Below are positions 15,193 through 23,595 of a stretch of 25,217 nt of DNA, piece by piece (the first letter of the stretch is position 1; each line of letters begins with the position of its first letter). This DNA comes from Planctomycetes bacterium UBA7888. GTDB taxonomy: Bacteria; Planctomycetota; UBA1135. The notes beneath the pieces were generated by a model that saw only the letters and a program-made list of their open reading frames with translations, did not search any database and was not told where the DNA came from. The stretch is taken from contig DLRM01000051.1 of NCBI GenBank assembly GCA_002500505.1, forward strand, positions 1-25,217. The letters run 5' to 3'. The position numbers and the translations under genes were made by a program.

Positions 15193-15564
15193 ATGGGGAC
15201 ACAAAGAAATGGACGACTAATTTTGATTTCATTGGCGATCGCAAGCCTAATCAGTGCTCAGGGGCGATCTTGGGCAAAAAATGGGCGGCTATATCGACGA
15301 CTCGCCATTGAGATTACGGACAACCTGAAGGCAGACCTTGCCGCACAATCCGGCCTTGAGCTTGCCCAGCGACGCCTGCAATTAGATCCTAATTGGTCGG
15401 GGCATGACTTTGTGATTGGGGAAACCCACGTCCAAATCTGGGCCCTAAAGGGTCAAAATCATCACCAGCTCTTTGCCGAAAGCATTCTTGGAGCAGCTCA
15501 TTCCAAGGTGAAGCTGACCTTGCCCATGGGAGAGAATCGGGGAATCGCAAAAGGCGAGGGCTAG
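15193..15564 (+). CDS. Short PilX/GspK-like paralogue, N-terminal part only
   Basis: This 123-aa protein resembles the first part of the GspK-like protein just upstream. It has a prepilin-like start (RNG|RLILIS), then ADLAAQSGLELAQRRLQLDP aligned with ADLAAQSGLEYARRRVSLDP, a Trp-x-Gly after it, and AHSKVKLTL aligned with AHSKIRTSM. It ends where the upstream protein enters its large beta-rich domain. This points to a duplication followed by loss of the C-terminal domain, or to an original short form. The reading frame is intact and it has its own ribosome site, so it may be expressed. Its function in pseudopilus assembly is inferred only from resemblance. Confidence 0.7.
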   Translation: MGTQRNGRLILISLAIASLISAQGRSWAKNGRLYRRLAIEITDNLKADLAAQSGLELAQRRLQLDPNWSGHDFVIGETHVQIWALKGQNHHQLFAESILGAAHSKVKLTLPMGENRGIAKGEG

Positions 15565-15590
15565 AATCAGTTTCGCTCGGCGGTACTGAC

Positions 15591-16994
15591 TTGACCTTCA
15601 ATAGCCTCGGATTCCTACTCTTCTTCACCGTTGTCCTTGCGGTGGACCTGCTTCTTCGCCATCAAGGGCGAGGTCGAAAGCCCTTTCTCCTCATCGCATC
15701 TTGGTTCTTTTATGCCTGTTGGGATTGGCGCTTTCTCGCTCTCATACTCTTCAGCACCGGTCTAGATTTTCTTGTTGGAACCAAGATTCACGGTACCGAA
15801 AACCCAAAACGAAGGCGAGCTTGGCTCTACGCAAGCCTTGTCGGCAACTTGGGCATCTTGGGGACTTTCAAGTATTACGATTTTTTCGCCGAAAGCCTCG
15901 CTGAATGGACTGGAGCGAACCTTCCTCTCCTTGATATTGCTCTCCCAATTGGCATTTCTTTTTACACTTTCCAAACTCTCTCCTACACACTTGACATCTA
16001 TCGAAAGGAGCTAACCCCCACAAAATCCTTCTCAGATTTTGCATTATTTGTCGCCTTCTTCCCCCAGCTTGTCGCCGGCCCTATTGTGCGAGCAAAGGAG
16101 TTTCTCCCTCAGCTGCGACCTGGAGTTTCACGTCCGAACTCGTCCAAAATTCAAGAAGGCCTCTCTGACATCCTGATCGGTTTATTTAAAAAGGTGGTTA
16201 TCGCGGACACCATTGGCCGCGGAATTGGAGACCCCTTCTTTGCCAATCCTGATGCCTATGGAACTTTGGGTGCAATTTGTGCCATTTATGCCGTTGCCTT
16301 CCAATTCTATGGGGACTTTGACGGCTACAGCCGCATTGCCATTGGCTGCGGAAAGATGCTCGGGTTCGAATTGCCGGAGAACTTCCGCTCTCCTTTCACT
16401 TCCCGAACCATGATTGACCTTTTAAGAAGGTGGCACATCACCTTGTCCACCTGGATGCGGGACTACCTTTACTTCCCATTGGGAGGTAATCGCTGTTCCC
16501 CCAAAAGGGCCTTGTTCAATGTCGCTGCCACTATGTTCCTTGTGGGCCTGTGGCATGGCGCTGGCTGGAATTTTCCAATTTGGGGTCTTCTCCTTGGGCT
16601 TGGCCTAATGGTGAGCCATCTCCGTGAAAACGCCCGTAAAGCCAATGGGGTCCAACTCAGCAACTCCCCCATCGCAATTCTGTTCCAGCGAGCCTGCGTA
16701 TTTAATTATTGGTGCCTCGTGGGGGTCTTCTTTCGCGCCCCGACCTTCCCTGAAGCCATGGACGTCTTCTCGTCTCTGCTCCGTGGGCTTAGTGGACACT
16801 TCGAACCTCTGCACGCTTTTCTCACGACTCTTTGTTTGGCTTGGTTTTGCATTAGCGCTCGCCCCGACCAGTGGGTTGGAGAAAAACTGAACCGTCTATC
16901 TCCCGAATTCCAAGGCGCCATACTCGTACTTCTTCTCGGTTTTATTGCTGCAGTTCAAACTTCTGCTACACCTTTCATTTACTTCCAGTTCTAA
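15591..16994 (+). CDS. MBOAT-family membrane O-acyltransferase (AlgI-like)
   Basis: This polytopic inner-membrane acyltransferase is of the AlgI/DltB/PatA type, which moves acyl (often acetyl) groups from the cytoplasm to an exported glycan or polymer through a partner protein. At 467 aa it is of usual length. It shows the family opening FNSLGFLLFF, the ALPIGISFYTFQTLSYTLDIYR segment (about 117-138, in parts), RRWHITLSTWMRDYLYFPLGG (about 279-299, in parts) and WHGAGWNF with the conserved histidine H322. A TTG start is chosen because it yields the typical N-terminus; the upstream GGCGG is weak. It begins 26 bp after the secretion operon and overlaps the SGNH-like gene as TAATG, so it may share the operon transcript. 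Its substrate is not known. Confidence 0.93.
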   Translation: MTFNSLGFLLFFTVVLAVDLLLRHQGRGRKPFLLIASWFFYACWDWRFLALILFSTGLDFLVGTKIHGTENPKRRRAWLYASLVGNLGILGTFKYYDFFAESLAEWTGANLPLLDIALPIGISFYTFQTLSYTLDIYRKELTPTKSFSDFALFVAFFPQLVAGPIVRAKEFLPQLRPGVSRPNSSKIQEGLSDILIGLFKKVVIADTIGRGIGDPFFANPDAYGTLGAICAIYAVAFQFYGDFDGYSRIAIGCGKMLGFELPENFRSPFTSRTMIDLLRRWHITLSTWMRDYLYFPLGGNRCSPKRALFNVAATMFLVGLWHGAGWNFPIWGLLLGLGLMVSHLRENARKANGVQLSNSPIAILFQRACVFNYWCLVGVFFRAPTFPEAMDVFSSLLRGLSGHFEPLHAFLTTLCLAWFCISARPDQWVGEKLNRLSPEFQGAILVLLLGFIAAVQTSATPFIYFQF

Positions 16995-18037
16995 TGTCAA
17001 TTTCATTCCTTTATGCCCGAACGATTTTAGGAGCTGTCCTGACAGTTGCTCTATTGAACTTTTCCATAGAAGCAATGGGTATGCGTTGGCGACACACCGA
17101 CGCCTCGGATAGAGGCTATGAAATCTTTGAGGTTTACAAGGAGCATGCAAGTCAAAAGCCCGACGTTGTCGCCATTGGCTCTTCGATGACTCGATGGGGT
17201 TTACTTCCACCCTCCCTTAAAGAAAAGGCGGAATACAACCTCCGGCAGCCCGTAGAGGTCTGGAACCTTGGGCTTCACGGCGGCACCTCAACTCAGATAG
17301 ATTCACTTCTTGATCTCGCTTTTTCTAATGGAAGACAACCTAATGTCCTCTTACTTGAGCTCGGACCTTCTTTCTGGAATGGGGCCAGAATCGATAACAG
17401 CACGCTCTTGTATTGGAGATGGTTCGCCCCACTGTCTCACACTTTGGAGCGAGCCTTTAGTCAACCGTGGGAGCAGACTAATGAGGGCCTTGTCAATTCT
17501 ATTTATGGCCCTCGCGCTCTTTGGCTTAACCTAGCCCCCATCCTCTATCCTGAGAAGCGTCGAGATCGCTTACAGAAAGAAGAAAAATCACGCCTGCAAT
17601 TTGGATCCTTTTGGGGCTCGAATGATTTAAGACGAGACCTGGGTCGTCATGGAGCTCTCCCCCCCATTGCAGTGCGAGCCGCAAAAGCTCAAAAGTCGGA
17701 CCAACTCCTCCTCGTTCGTCCATGGGAAGTGCCTTTCGGCTGGGAAGAGCAACTTCAATCTGTCCTTCGACGCTGCGAAGAAAACGGCACACACCTTATT
17801 GCCTGGGTTCCTCCGGTTTCTGCGGAATTACGGAATGGGGCTCTAAAAGAAATGGCCGAGTGGAATCTGTGGGCATCTTCTGCTGCGACATCTCAAAATT
17901 TTCCTTTATGGAACTATATTGATGAGCCCAGCGTTTTGCCCGGCATGTTCTTCAACATGAGTCATCTTGCTCCGACAGGAGCCATGCAAGTGGGCGTCTT
18001 GCTTGCGGACCGCCTAAGCCCCTACTTAAAAAAGTAA
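16994..18037 (+). CDS. SGNH-hydrolase-like protein paired with the MBOAT
   Basis: This 347-aa exported or membrane-anchored protein has an N-terminal hydrophobic helix (about 8-28). Block I is VVAIGSSMTRWG (58-69) with a candidate nucleophile at S63 or S64. Block II is NLGLHGGT with G93. A likely block III lies around LLLELGPSFWN (about 119-129). The last block reads NMSHLAPTGA with His324, but the position of the usual Asp is Asn321. Such proteins act with MBOAT partners to finish O-acetylation of extracellular polysaccharide, as AlgJ and AlgX do for alginate. ATG 16994 overlaps the MBOAT stop as TAATG. A TTG at 16871 would lie inside the MBOAT gene. It ends one base from the convergent metalloprotease gene. 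Confidence 0.85.
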   Translation: MSISFLYARTILGAVLTVALLNFSIEAMGMRWRHTDASDRGYEIFEVYKEHASQKPDVVAIGSSMTRWGLLPPSLKEKAEYNLRQPVEVWNLGLHGGTSTQIDSLLDLAFSNGRQPNVLLLELGPSFWNGARIDNSTLLYWRWFAPLSHTLERAFSQPWEQTNEGLVNSIYGPRALWLNLAPILYPEKRRDRLQKEEKSRLQFGSFWGSNDLRRDLGRHGALPPIAVRAAKAQKSDQLLLVRPWEVPFGWEEQLQSVLRRCEENGTHLIAWVPPVSAELRNGALKEMAEWNLWASSAATSQNFPLWNYIDEPSVLPGMFFNMSHLAPTGAMQVGVLLADRLSPYLKK

Positions 18038-18038
18038 A

Positions 18039-20216
18039 CTAGCTTGGAACGGCAGGCCGCCGGGAACGCTTAATCCAGAAAAACAAGAGAAGGAACCAGG
18101 GAAGGTCTCCTAAGTTGCGGAATGGATCTGCGTGGAGGCCAATAACTCCACCACAACCACCGCCGCCGCCACCACCACCACCGCTACTTGCACCGGCAGT
18201 CGCTCCTCCTGAAACGGTATAGCTTTCCGCCGAAACCGCACCTCGACCATCATCCAAAATAACGCGAATCTTATATTCACCATTATTTTGAGCGGGAGAA
18301 AGAACAGACAAACTTCCCACGTTTATGGTTTCGACATCCGAGCCATCGGCTCCTTCGTCATCGCTTCCAAAGCGAATAGAATTAATTCCATTAAAATTAG
18401 AACCCGATATCTGAATCAAGTCTCCTCCGCTTGCAGATCCAGAAGCAGGAAAGATACTGACAATGGTAGGGTCAGACTCGTTGACATATGAAAATGCGTC
18501 AGAGCTCACGACTGGTATCGCAGACGGGTTTGTCAAAGTAATGTCCACATCACCCACAGAGCCGCTGGGTGTATACACGGCCATCGAAGTTTCCGATTCA
18601 ACAGTCACAGAACTCGCCAAATTCCCGCCAAAGGATACTTGGATTCCATCCGCAAAATCAGATCCAGTGAACTCGACTAAAGTGCCACCGGTTTTCTGGC
18701 CTACTGAAGGAAAAACCGCATTAAGGGTTGGGATTGCGCTGAAAGTAAAGCCATCGCTTTTCTTAACGAACTGACCGTCAGGGTTGTGCACCCAGATATC
18801 CACAAGGCCAACGCCATGATACGGAGTCTCAATTTCCAAATCACCTGAATCAACGAAAACCACGTCAGCGGCTTCTGCGTCACCAAATAAGACAAGAGCA
18901 CCTTCTTGGAATCCTGAACCCAGTAGGTGAACGATCTCTCCCCCGTTGTTAGAACCCACCGATACATCGAGGGAACTGATATTCGGGGATGGCGCAATAA
19001 CATCAATGACACCCGGTGCAATTTCTAGTTCTCCAGAATTACTCGTCAAATACATATCATAGAGCCCATATGGAGTACCAAGAGGAACATACACCTGAAT
19101 GTTTTTGTATGACGAACCACCAGAAACAGACTGAACAGCTAGGTGCCCTCCAAGGGACATCGCAGATACGCCGCCCGCAAACCCACTCCCGCTTACACGA
19201 ACTGTAATGGTGTCTCCGGGCTCAGCATTCTTGGTTCCTGAAGCATAATCCGTAATACTGCTGTCAGCAGGCACGGTCCAACTGCCAATGTTGTTTGTGT
19301 TCCCCGCAGATGCCGAATAAAACAAGGGCGAAGGCCATCCTCCATAGAAGTCTGCACCAAAGTCTGTCTGGACTGTGGAGTTCCCCGTCAAGTTGGCCTG
19401 AGTCATTCCACCTTCAATGGGAGCTACATAAACATAGTAATCCGTAGCCTCCAGCCCTTTGATTGTCCAGTTTCCCGATGAATCGCTCATTGCAGAACCT
19501 GCATTTCGGCCATCGTCAACGCGAATGGCGCTAACAAATGCCCCCTTTAATTTGCTTCCATCAATCTTCTTGACGGTGCCGCTCAAGGTTGCTGGGCTTC
19601 CTGAAGAACGGACTGCTGTTGCACCAGCAGAATCATCAAGGGATAGAGATCGATGAAGCCATTGCTTTGAAGAAACATAAGGCCACATCGTTGCGCCAAC
19701 AATAGGGGAATGATCTAAACCAATGAAATGCCCAATTTCATGGGTAAGTACATCCTGAATATCGAACTTCCCATTCTCCCCGCTCCAACTGAAGTCGTAA
19801 TCCCGGTCATTAAAAATAATGTCAGCATCGGTTATTTTCCCCGAGCTTGTCTTGTAGGAAATCATTGTCACCGCGACAGTACCTGAGTAAAGATATCCTG
19901 TTGTATTGGTTGGGTCGAAGTAAACCAAGTGATCCCCTCCGCCAGTGTTTCGACTCGATGTAGTGGATTGTTGAGTGAATTGAATATTACTATTGGAGCC
20001 TTCTTGCCAAGTATCGAAGGACTCTTCGATAGCAATTTTCCACGATTCATCTGAAGAATTTTCGGGAGAATGATTACTAATGCGCCAAGAAACAGGCCAA
20101 CCCGACCAATACAAAGTCTTGCCATTCAAAACAATACGGATGTAGGCCTTGCCAGCTTGGGCTCCTACAAGAAGAGCCATGGCAACACCCAATGCAAGAA
20201 GGAGGCGGCTCTTCAC
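18039..20216 (-). CDS. Secreted matrixin-like zinc metalloprotease with IPT/TIG domains and C-terminal sorting signal
   Basis: This exported protease has 725 aa. A signal peptide covers residues 1-24. The matrixin-like catalytic domain (about 25-205) contains ADIIFND and the zinc motif HEIGHFIGLDHS, with H159, E160, H163 and H169, followed by a Met turn in ATMWPY. Next come a carboxypeptidase-regulatory-like beta domain (about 206-290) and about four IPT/TIG-like domains (about 330-405, 409-493, 495-577 and 582-668). The C-terminus has nine glycines, Cys688, a hydrophobic helix (about 706-715) and a basic tail. That three-part layout resembles the GlyGly-, MYXO- and JDVT-CTERM signals that are processed after export, often on type II secretion clients. 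The GTG start directly follows the upstream stop, and GGAGGAG lies five bases before it. It is last in a three-gene operon. Confidence 0.92.
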   Translation of the reverse strand: MKSRLLLALGVAMALLVGAQAGKAYIRIVLNGKTLYWSGWPVSWRISNHSPENSSDESWKIAIEESFDTWQEGSNSNIQFTQQSTTSSRNTGGGDHLVYFDPTNTTGYLYSGTVAVTMISYKTSSGKITDADIIFNDRDYDFSWSGENGKFDIQDVLTHEIGHFIGLDHSPIVGATMWPYVSSKQWLHRSLSLDDSAGATAVRSSGSPATLSGTVKKIDGSKLKGAFVSAIRVDDGRNAGSAMSDSSGNWTIKGLEATDYYVYVAPIEGGMTQANLTGNSTVQTDFGADFYGGWPSPLFYSASAGNTNNIGSWTVPADSSITDYASGTKNAEPGDTITVRVSGSGFAGGVSAMSLGGHLAVQSVSGGSSYKNIQVYVPLGTPYGLYDMYLTSNSGELEIAPGVIDVIAPSPNISSLDVSVGSNNGGEIVHLLGSGFQEGALVLFGDAEAADVVFVDSGDLEIETPYHGVGLVDIWVHNPDGQFVKKSDGFTFSAIPTLNAVFPSVGQKTGGTLVEFTGSDFADGIQVSFGGNLASSVTVESETSMAVYTPSGSVGDVDITLTNPSAIPVVSSDAFSYVNESDPTIVSIFPASGSASGGDLIQISGSNFNGINSIRFGSDDEGADGSDVETINVGSLSVLSPAQNNGEYKIRVILDDGRGAVSAESYTVSGGATAGASSGGGGGGGGGCGGVIGLHADPFRNLGDLPWFLLLFFWIKRSRRPAVPS
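18156..18182 (-). repeat. In-frame GGN triplet tract coding polyglycine
   Basis: Nine consecutive GGT/GGC codons encode the glycine run just before Cys688 of the metalloprotease. The triplet tract can slip without shifting the frame, so strains may differ in linker length in front of the putative cleavage or lipidation site. Confidence 0.8.
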
Positions 20217-22661
20217 TTACTCCTCCTCCGGTTTCTTGTTGAGACGGAAGACAAGAATCAACAGGGCAATTGCAAGAACGAGGCCCAAGAGCCAATCGGA
20301 GCTAAAGACTTCGGAGTCAGTTTCGCCCCGCTCTTTCCCAGGTTGAATTTCTTGAATACCCGGAATCGTCAAATCAATCACTATGATGGAATTGGGCGCC
20401 ATCGCAAGGCTAAGAGTATCCGAGTCTATCTGAATTCCTGCAGACTCCGCATCTTCCCGCTGAGGGAAATCTGCGTTAATAGTATTAAATCCACCCAAAC
20501 GCTCTTCATCCAAAGTTTTCTTAAAGGTAGCGGAAATCAGGCTTTGGATGGGTTCGGACAAACCAAGATTTTGGAGGGAATTGAAAAGGTCACTTCCATC
20601 TTGAATGGCGTCACGGCCAGGAACATTAATTCCGTTCGCGGCCAAACGGTCACAGACAGCATTCACCGAGTTGAGTTGCGCAAGGCTCTCCAATTGATTT
20701 AATTGCGGCAACAAACGCTCCCGCGCCTGGAGAAGAGAGTTATGGGAGTCGTCAAAGCGAGAAACCCCATCAACAATTACATCTTCTGCGCCCTCTAATC
20801 GAACGCTGACCTTTCTCGGTTTACTTCCCACCTCAACGGCTTTTAGTGCGCGATCAATCGAATCCGACAAAATCGACCGCTCGGTTTGGGTGAAGCCCAT
20901 TGCTTCCCACTCTGCGGAAGATTTTCCAGCTAATATTTGAAAGTTGGCGACCAGTGTTTCTTGGGGGAGGAACTCCAAAGATGGCATTCCGGGGAAAATG
21001 CGCCTCAAGACTTCACCAGGCTTCAAGCCTTTCTCTTCACAGGCCTTTTGGAAAATCCACTGAGGTTCTACAACATCATTGGCCAAAATCAGCCGAAGTT
21101 GAGGCTCCCTGAAGTCTGCCCGAACCATGGTTGCCAATCCACCTAATGCATATTCGTTTGTTGGGATTTCAACCTGAAGTAGCTCCGCATCAGAGGATTG
21201 GTCCACAAATTCCATCGCATGGAACACAGGTTTCTTAATACCGTGTGCCGTCAAGGCTCCAACGGCTTGACCAGAGAGGTCAGTAACACCAGCCTGTTCA
21301 TTGACATCCAGGAGCATAAAGAAGCAATTACCATCCAAACCTAAATCTGCAGAAGTGGCTGCGAAACTAACGAAGTTTGCAGCGGCGTGCGCCCCGTCAA
21401 AGTCCACGTTCGTTTCTCTGGCGTTTGGTCGAATATTCCATTCACTCACGAACAATTCCGCGTCCAATCGGCCGGAGTCGGCCAGGGAAGTGCGGAGTTG
21501 CTCAACAATTCCGCTGTAACGCATTTGAGAGGCTAAGCCGTAGTTGTGCCAAGAAAGAAAATCCAAATCAAGCCCTTCTTCATTCGCATAATCAACCAAG
21601 GAAACCAATGCGGGCTTTTCTCGGCTTTCCCCAATCGGTGATTCTGCCAATGCGAGCCCCATTCCACCGACTTTTATTTCTGGAAATCTCGCATTGATTG
21701 CAATTACTGAAGCGTGGTAGAGATTGAGATAATCTTCGAGACTCCCATCCCATGATTCCATTCGGTCCGGCTCGTTCCCGATTTCAATGTAATCGGGAAG
21801 AACAGGTAGTTGCTCTAGTTTCGAAACTAAACGATCTGCCCAAGCCTGAGGGTCCGTGGGCACCCTTCGAGCATAGGCTGGAATCGCGCCCACATAGTCC
21901 CTGCCAATCTCGGCCTCGGAAAGATCTTCAGGTGTCCCAGAAGCTGTGGCGAGCACCCTGAGACCAGCCTCTTTCGCTTGTTGGATTTGAGGGCCTGCAC
22001 TTCCGGCCACATTGGAGTCATAAATTCGAAAATAAACTCGAGCCAAACCTCCATTCGAATTCAAGGAGGTGGTGAAGATGTCCAATGCAGCCTGATTCCC
22101 TCCTTCGTTCACGATTCCTTTCAATCGAGAACCATAGGACTGGTTGCTGCCTTGGTTGAGCTTCACGACAAGCTCAGATCCACCCATGGGTTGAGCTACA
22201 CGCTTTGAGGAATCGGTATTGGATTCCGAGTCCCCTATCTCCTCGCCATCATCCCCTGGGTCTGAAGGCTGAATCACTCTCCTTCGTCCTTTGGTTCCCT
22301 CCACATTGGCTCGCTCCCCTTGGGAATTCGTGGGCTTACCTTGAGATCCTTCCTGCTCTTCTGGATCTTCTGACTCTTCCTCAACCGACCGAAGTTCGGG
22401 CGGAGCAGCGGATCTAAGCTCGAAAGATTTCACTTCAGCGGGGGAACATTCACCTGAAACATCATCTCCTGGAAGTTCACCAGCACTCGCACGCGAGGGC
22501 AATGGATACAAAGGCTCTAATTTTGATAAGTCAACTTGAATGACTGGGCTTTCCGTCGGCAAGGCTTCCTTTCGTTTGCCCAATTCCTGAGCGGACAATG
22601 GGGTCAGCAAGAGCAACCCAAGGTAAAGTGAAAAAGCGCATTGGAGAAGACGAGAAATCAT
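20217..22661 (-). CDS. GH39-like glycoside hydrolase with C-terminal membrane anchor
   Basis: This is an exported clan GH-A (TIM-barrel) glycoside hydrolase of 814 aa. A signal peptide (1-24) is followed by an acidic, low-complexity linker (about 84-155) and a barrel of about 165-485. IEIGNEPD places the acid/base Glu at 297, SWHNYG has His372 and FVSEWN has the candidate nucleophile Glu407. That arrangement fits family GH39, which includes xylosidases and the exopolysaccharide hydrolase PslG. Residues 500-785 are helical and beta segments I cannot assign. The end, DWLLGLVLAIALLILVFRL (789-807), is a membrane helix. It resembles the end of the product of the upstream gene. The ATG overlaps that gene's stop as ATGA. 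The substrate is not visible from sequence. Confidence 0.83.
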   Translation of the reverse strand: MISRLLQCAFSLYLGLLLLTPLSAQELGKRKEALPTESPVIQVDLSKLEPLYPLPSRASAGELPGDDVSGECSPAEVKSFELRSAAPPELRSVEEESEDPEEQEGSQGKPTNSQGERANVEGTKGRRRVIQPSDPGDDGEEIGDSESNTDSSKRVAQPMGGSELVVKLNQGSNQSYGSRLKGIVNEGGNQAALDIFTTSLNSNGGLARVYFRIYDSNVAGSAGPQIQQAKEAGLRVLATASGTPEDLSEAEIGRDYVGAIPAYARRVPTDPQAWADRLVSKLEQLPVLPDYIEIGNEPDRMESWDGSLEDYLNLYHASVIAINARFPEIKVGGMGLALAESPIGESREKPALVSLVDYANEEGLDLDFLSWHNYGLASQMRYSGIVEQLRTSLADSGRLDAELFVSEWNIRPNARETNVDFDGAHAAANFVSFAATSADLGLDGNCFFMLLDVNEQAGVTDLSGQAVGALTAHGIKKPVFHAMEFVDQSSDAELLQVEIPTNEYALGGLATMVRADFREPQLRLILANDVVEPQWIFQKACEEKGLKPGEVLRRIFPGMPSLEFLPQETLVANFQILAGKSSAEWEAMGFTQTERSILSDSIDRALKAVEVGSKPRKVSVRLEGAEDVIVDGVSRFDDSHNSLLQARERLLPQLNQLESLAQLNSVNAVCDRLAANGINVPGRDAIQDGSDLFNSLQNLGLSEPIQSLISATFKKTLDEERLGGFNTINADFPQREDAESAGIQIDSDTLSLAMAPNSIIVIDLTIPGIQEIQPGKERGETDSEVFSSDWLLGLVLAIALLILVFRLNKKPEEE

Positions 22662-23587
22662 CTTGAAATTTTCTCCTCAGACGGCAGTAGCACGAGCAAA
22701 AGCAAGGCGATGGCCAATAAAAAACCTGCAATCCAGTCAGTATTGACCGAAGGCTGGTAGAGCACAGGAGTCGGCTCCACGCCACGAGACAAACCCATCC
22801 GCATTCTTAGCGGCTTAGGACGGGGAGCCACGTTGAAATCCCTCAACTTTTGGAGGTTGTCCTGAAACTCTTCCAAGGGGTGCGATTGACCTTGGGCATT
22901 CGAATCGACCTGAAACCTTGAGAGGGCTCGGCGAGTCCGTTCGTTCACTTCCACAATGCCCTGGAACATTCCAATCGGAAGGGTCCAACCCTTCTTGGAA
23001 TCCTGGGACCCCAGAAAAACGATGTATCGCTTGTCCACCTCCAGTTGAGGGAGGCCAATGAGATCAAAACGCCTTTCTTCCATTTCGCCCGTTGGACCTG
23101 CTTCTTGAATCACTCCACCAGGAAAAACGATCTCGTGGCTAGAAACTCCCGTTCCCTTCAAAAAGTCACGCACGGTGACTCCGTAGCGCGTGTCGATCGT
23201 CTTCCCATCCGAGTTGCGAAAGGAGTCTGCCGAATTCACTTGAATTCCAAGGATTCGGTCGGCTTGCGCCACGGACTCAGCAAGTCCACTCAGAGTCTCC
23301 TCGGCCATATTTGGGAACTCTTGCTTCAGCCATTGCCGGTGAGGGGAATCTCCCGCAAAATCAGCCTCTACATTGACGAGCTCTTCAGGGTCCACAAAGA
23401 TCAAGGTGGAAGACCCTTCTTCATCAAGCCCCCTGTGCGCCCCAGAAACTTGGATTTCGCCCTCAGTCCAGTCAACGGGAATTGGTTCCGATTTGGGTAA
23501 AACAAGCAAGAAACCTGCCACTAACGCCAAGGCTAAGGGAACGATCCAACGGATATGCCTTAGGTGATGGTTAGCCCGAATCTTCAT
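22658..23587 (-). CDS. Exported protein with N- and C-terminal membrane helices, metalloprotease-associated type
   Basis: This 309-aa protein starts with a basic segment and a hydrophobic helix (about 13-31) and ends with a second helix in DWIAGFLLAIALLLLVLL. The middle region has a pattern I associate with proteins encoded beside bacterial matrixins: ESVAQADRILGIQV, then DTRYGVTVRDFLKG, IVFPGGVIQEAGP, and later GLPQLEVDKRYIVFLG. That is a small beta barrel of unknown role. ATG 23587 is preferred to TTG 23593 because a promoter -10 box sits so close that transcription should begin just before the ATG. It is the first gene of the operon with the GH39-like and metalloprotease genes. A chaperone, inhibitor or anchoring role would be speculation. 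Confidence 0.72.
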   Translation of the reverse strand: MKIRANHHLRHIRWIVPLALALVAGFLLVLPKSEPIPVDWTEGEIQVSGAHRGLDEEGSSTLIFVDPEELVNVEADFAGDSPHRQWLKQEFPNMAEETLSGLAESVAQADRILGIQVNSADSFRNSDGKTIDTRYGVTVRDFLKGTGVSSHEIVFPGGVIQEAGPTGEMEERRFDLIGLPQLEVDKRYIVFLGSQDSKKGWTLPIGMFQGIVEVNERTRRALSRFQVDSNAQGQSHPLEEFQDNLQKLRDFNVAPRPKPLRMRMGLSRGVEPTPVLYQPSVNTDWIAGFLLAIALLLLVLLPSEEKISR

Positions 23588-23595
23588 ACCCAAGA

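Noticed and set aside
15562..15590. TAGAAT at 15562-15567 as a separate promoter for the MBOAT gene
   Set aside because: No -35 or TG extension accompanies it and it includes the stop codon of the preceding gene; read-through from the operon is simpler.
20070..20702. A 210-codon open frame on the plus strand, antisense to the metalloprotease and GH39-like genes
   Set aside because: It shows no domain or signal and lies wholly over two clear genes, crossing their junction. It is best read as a shadow frame.
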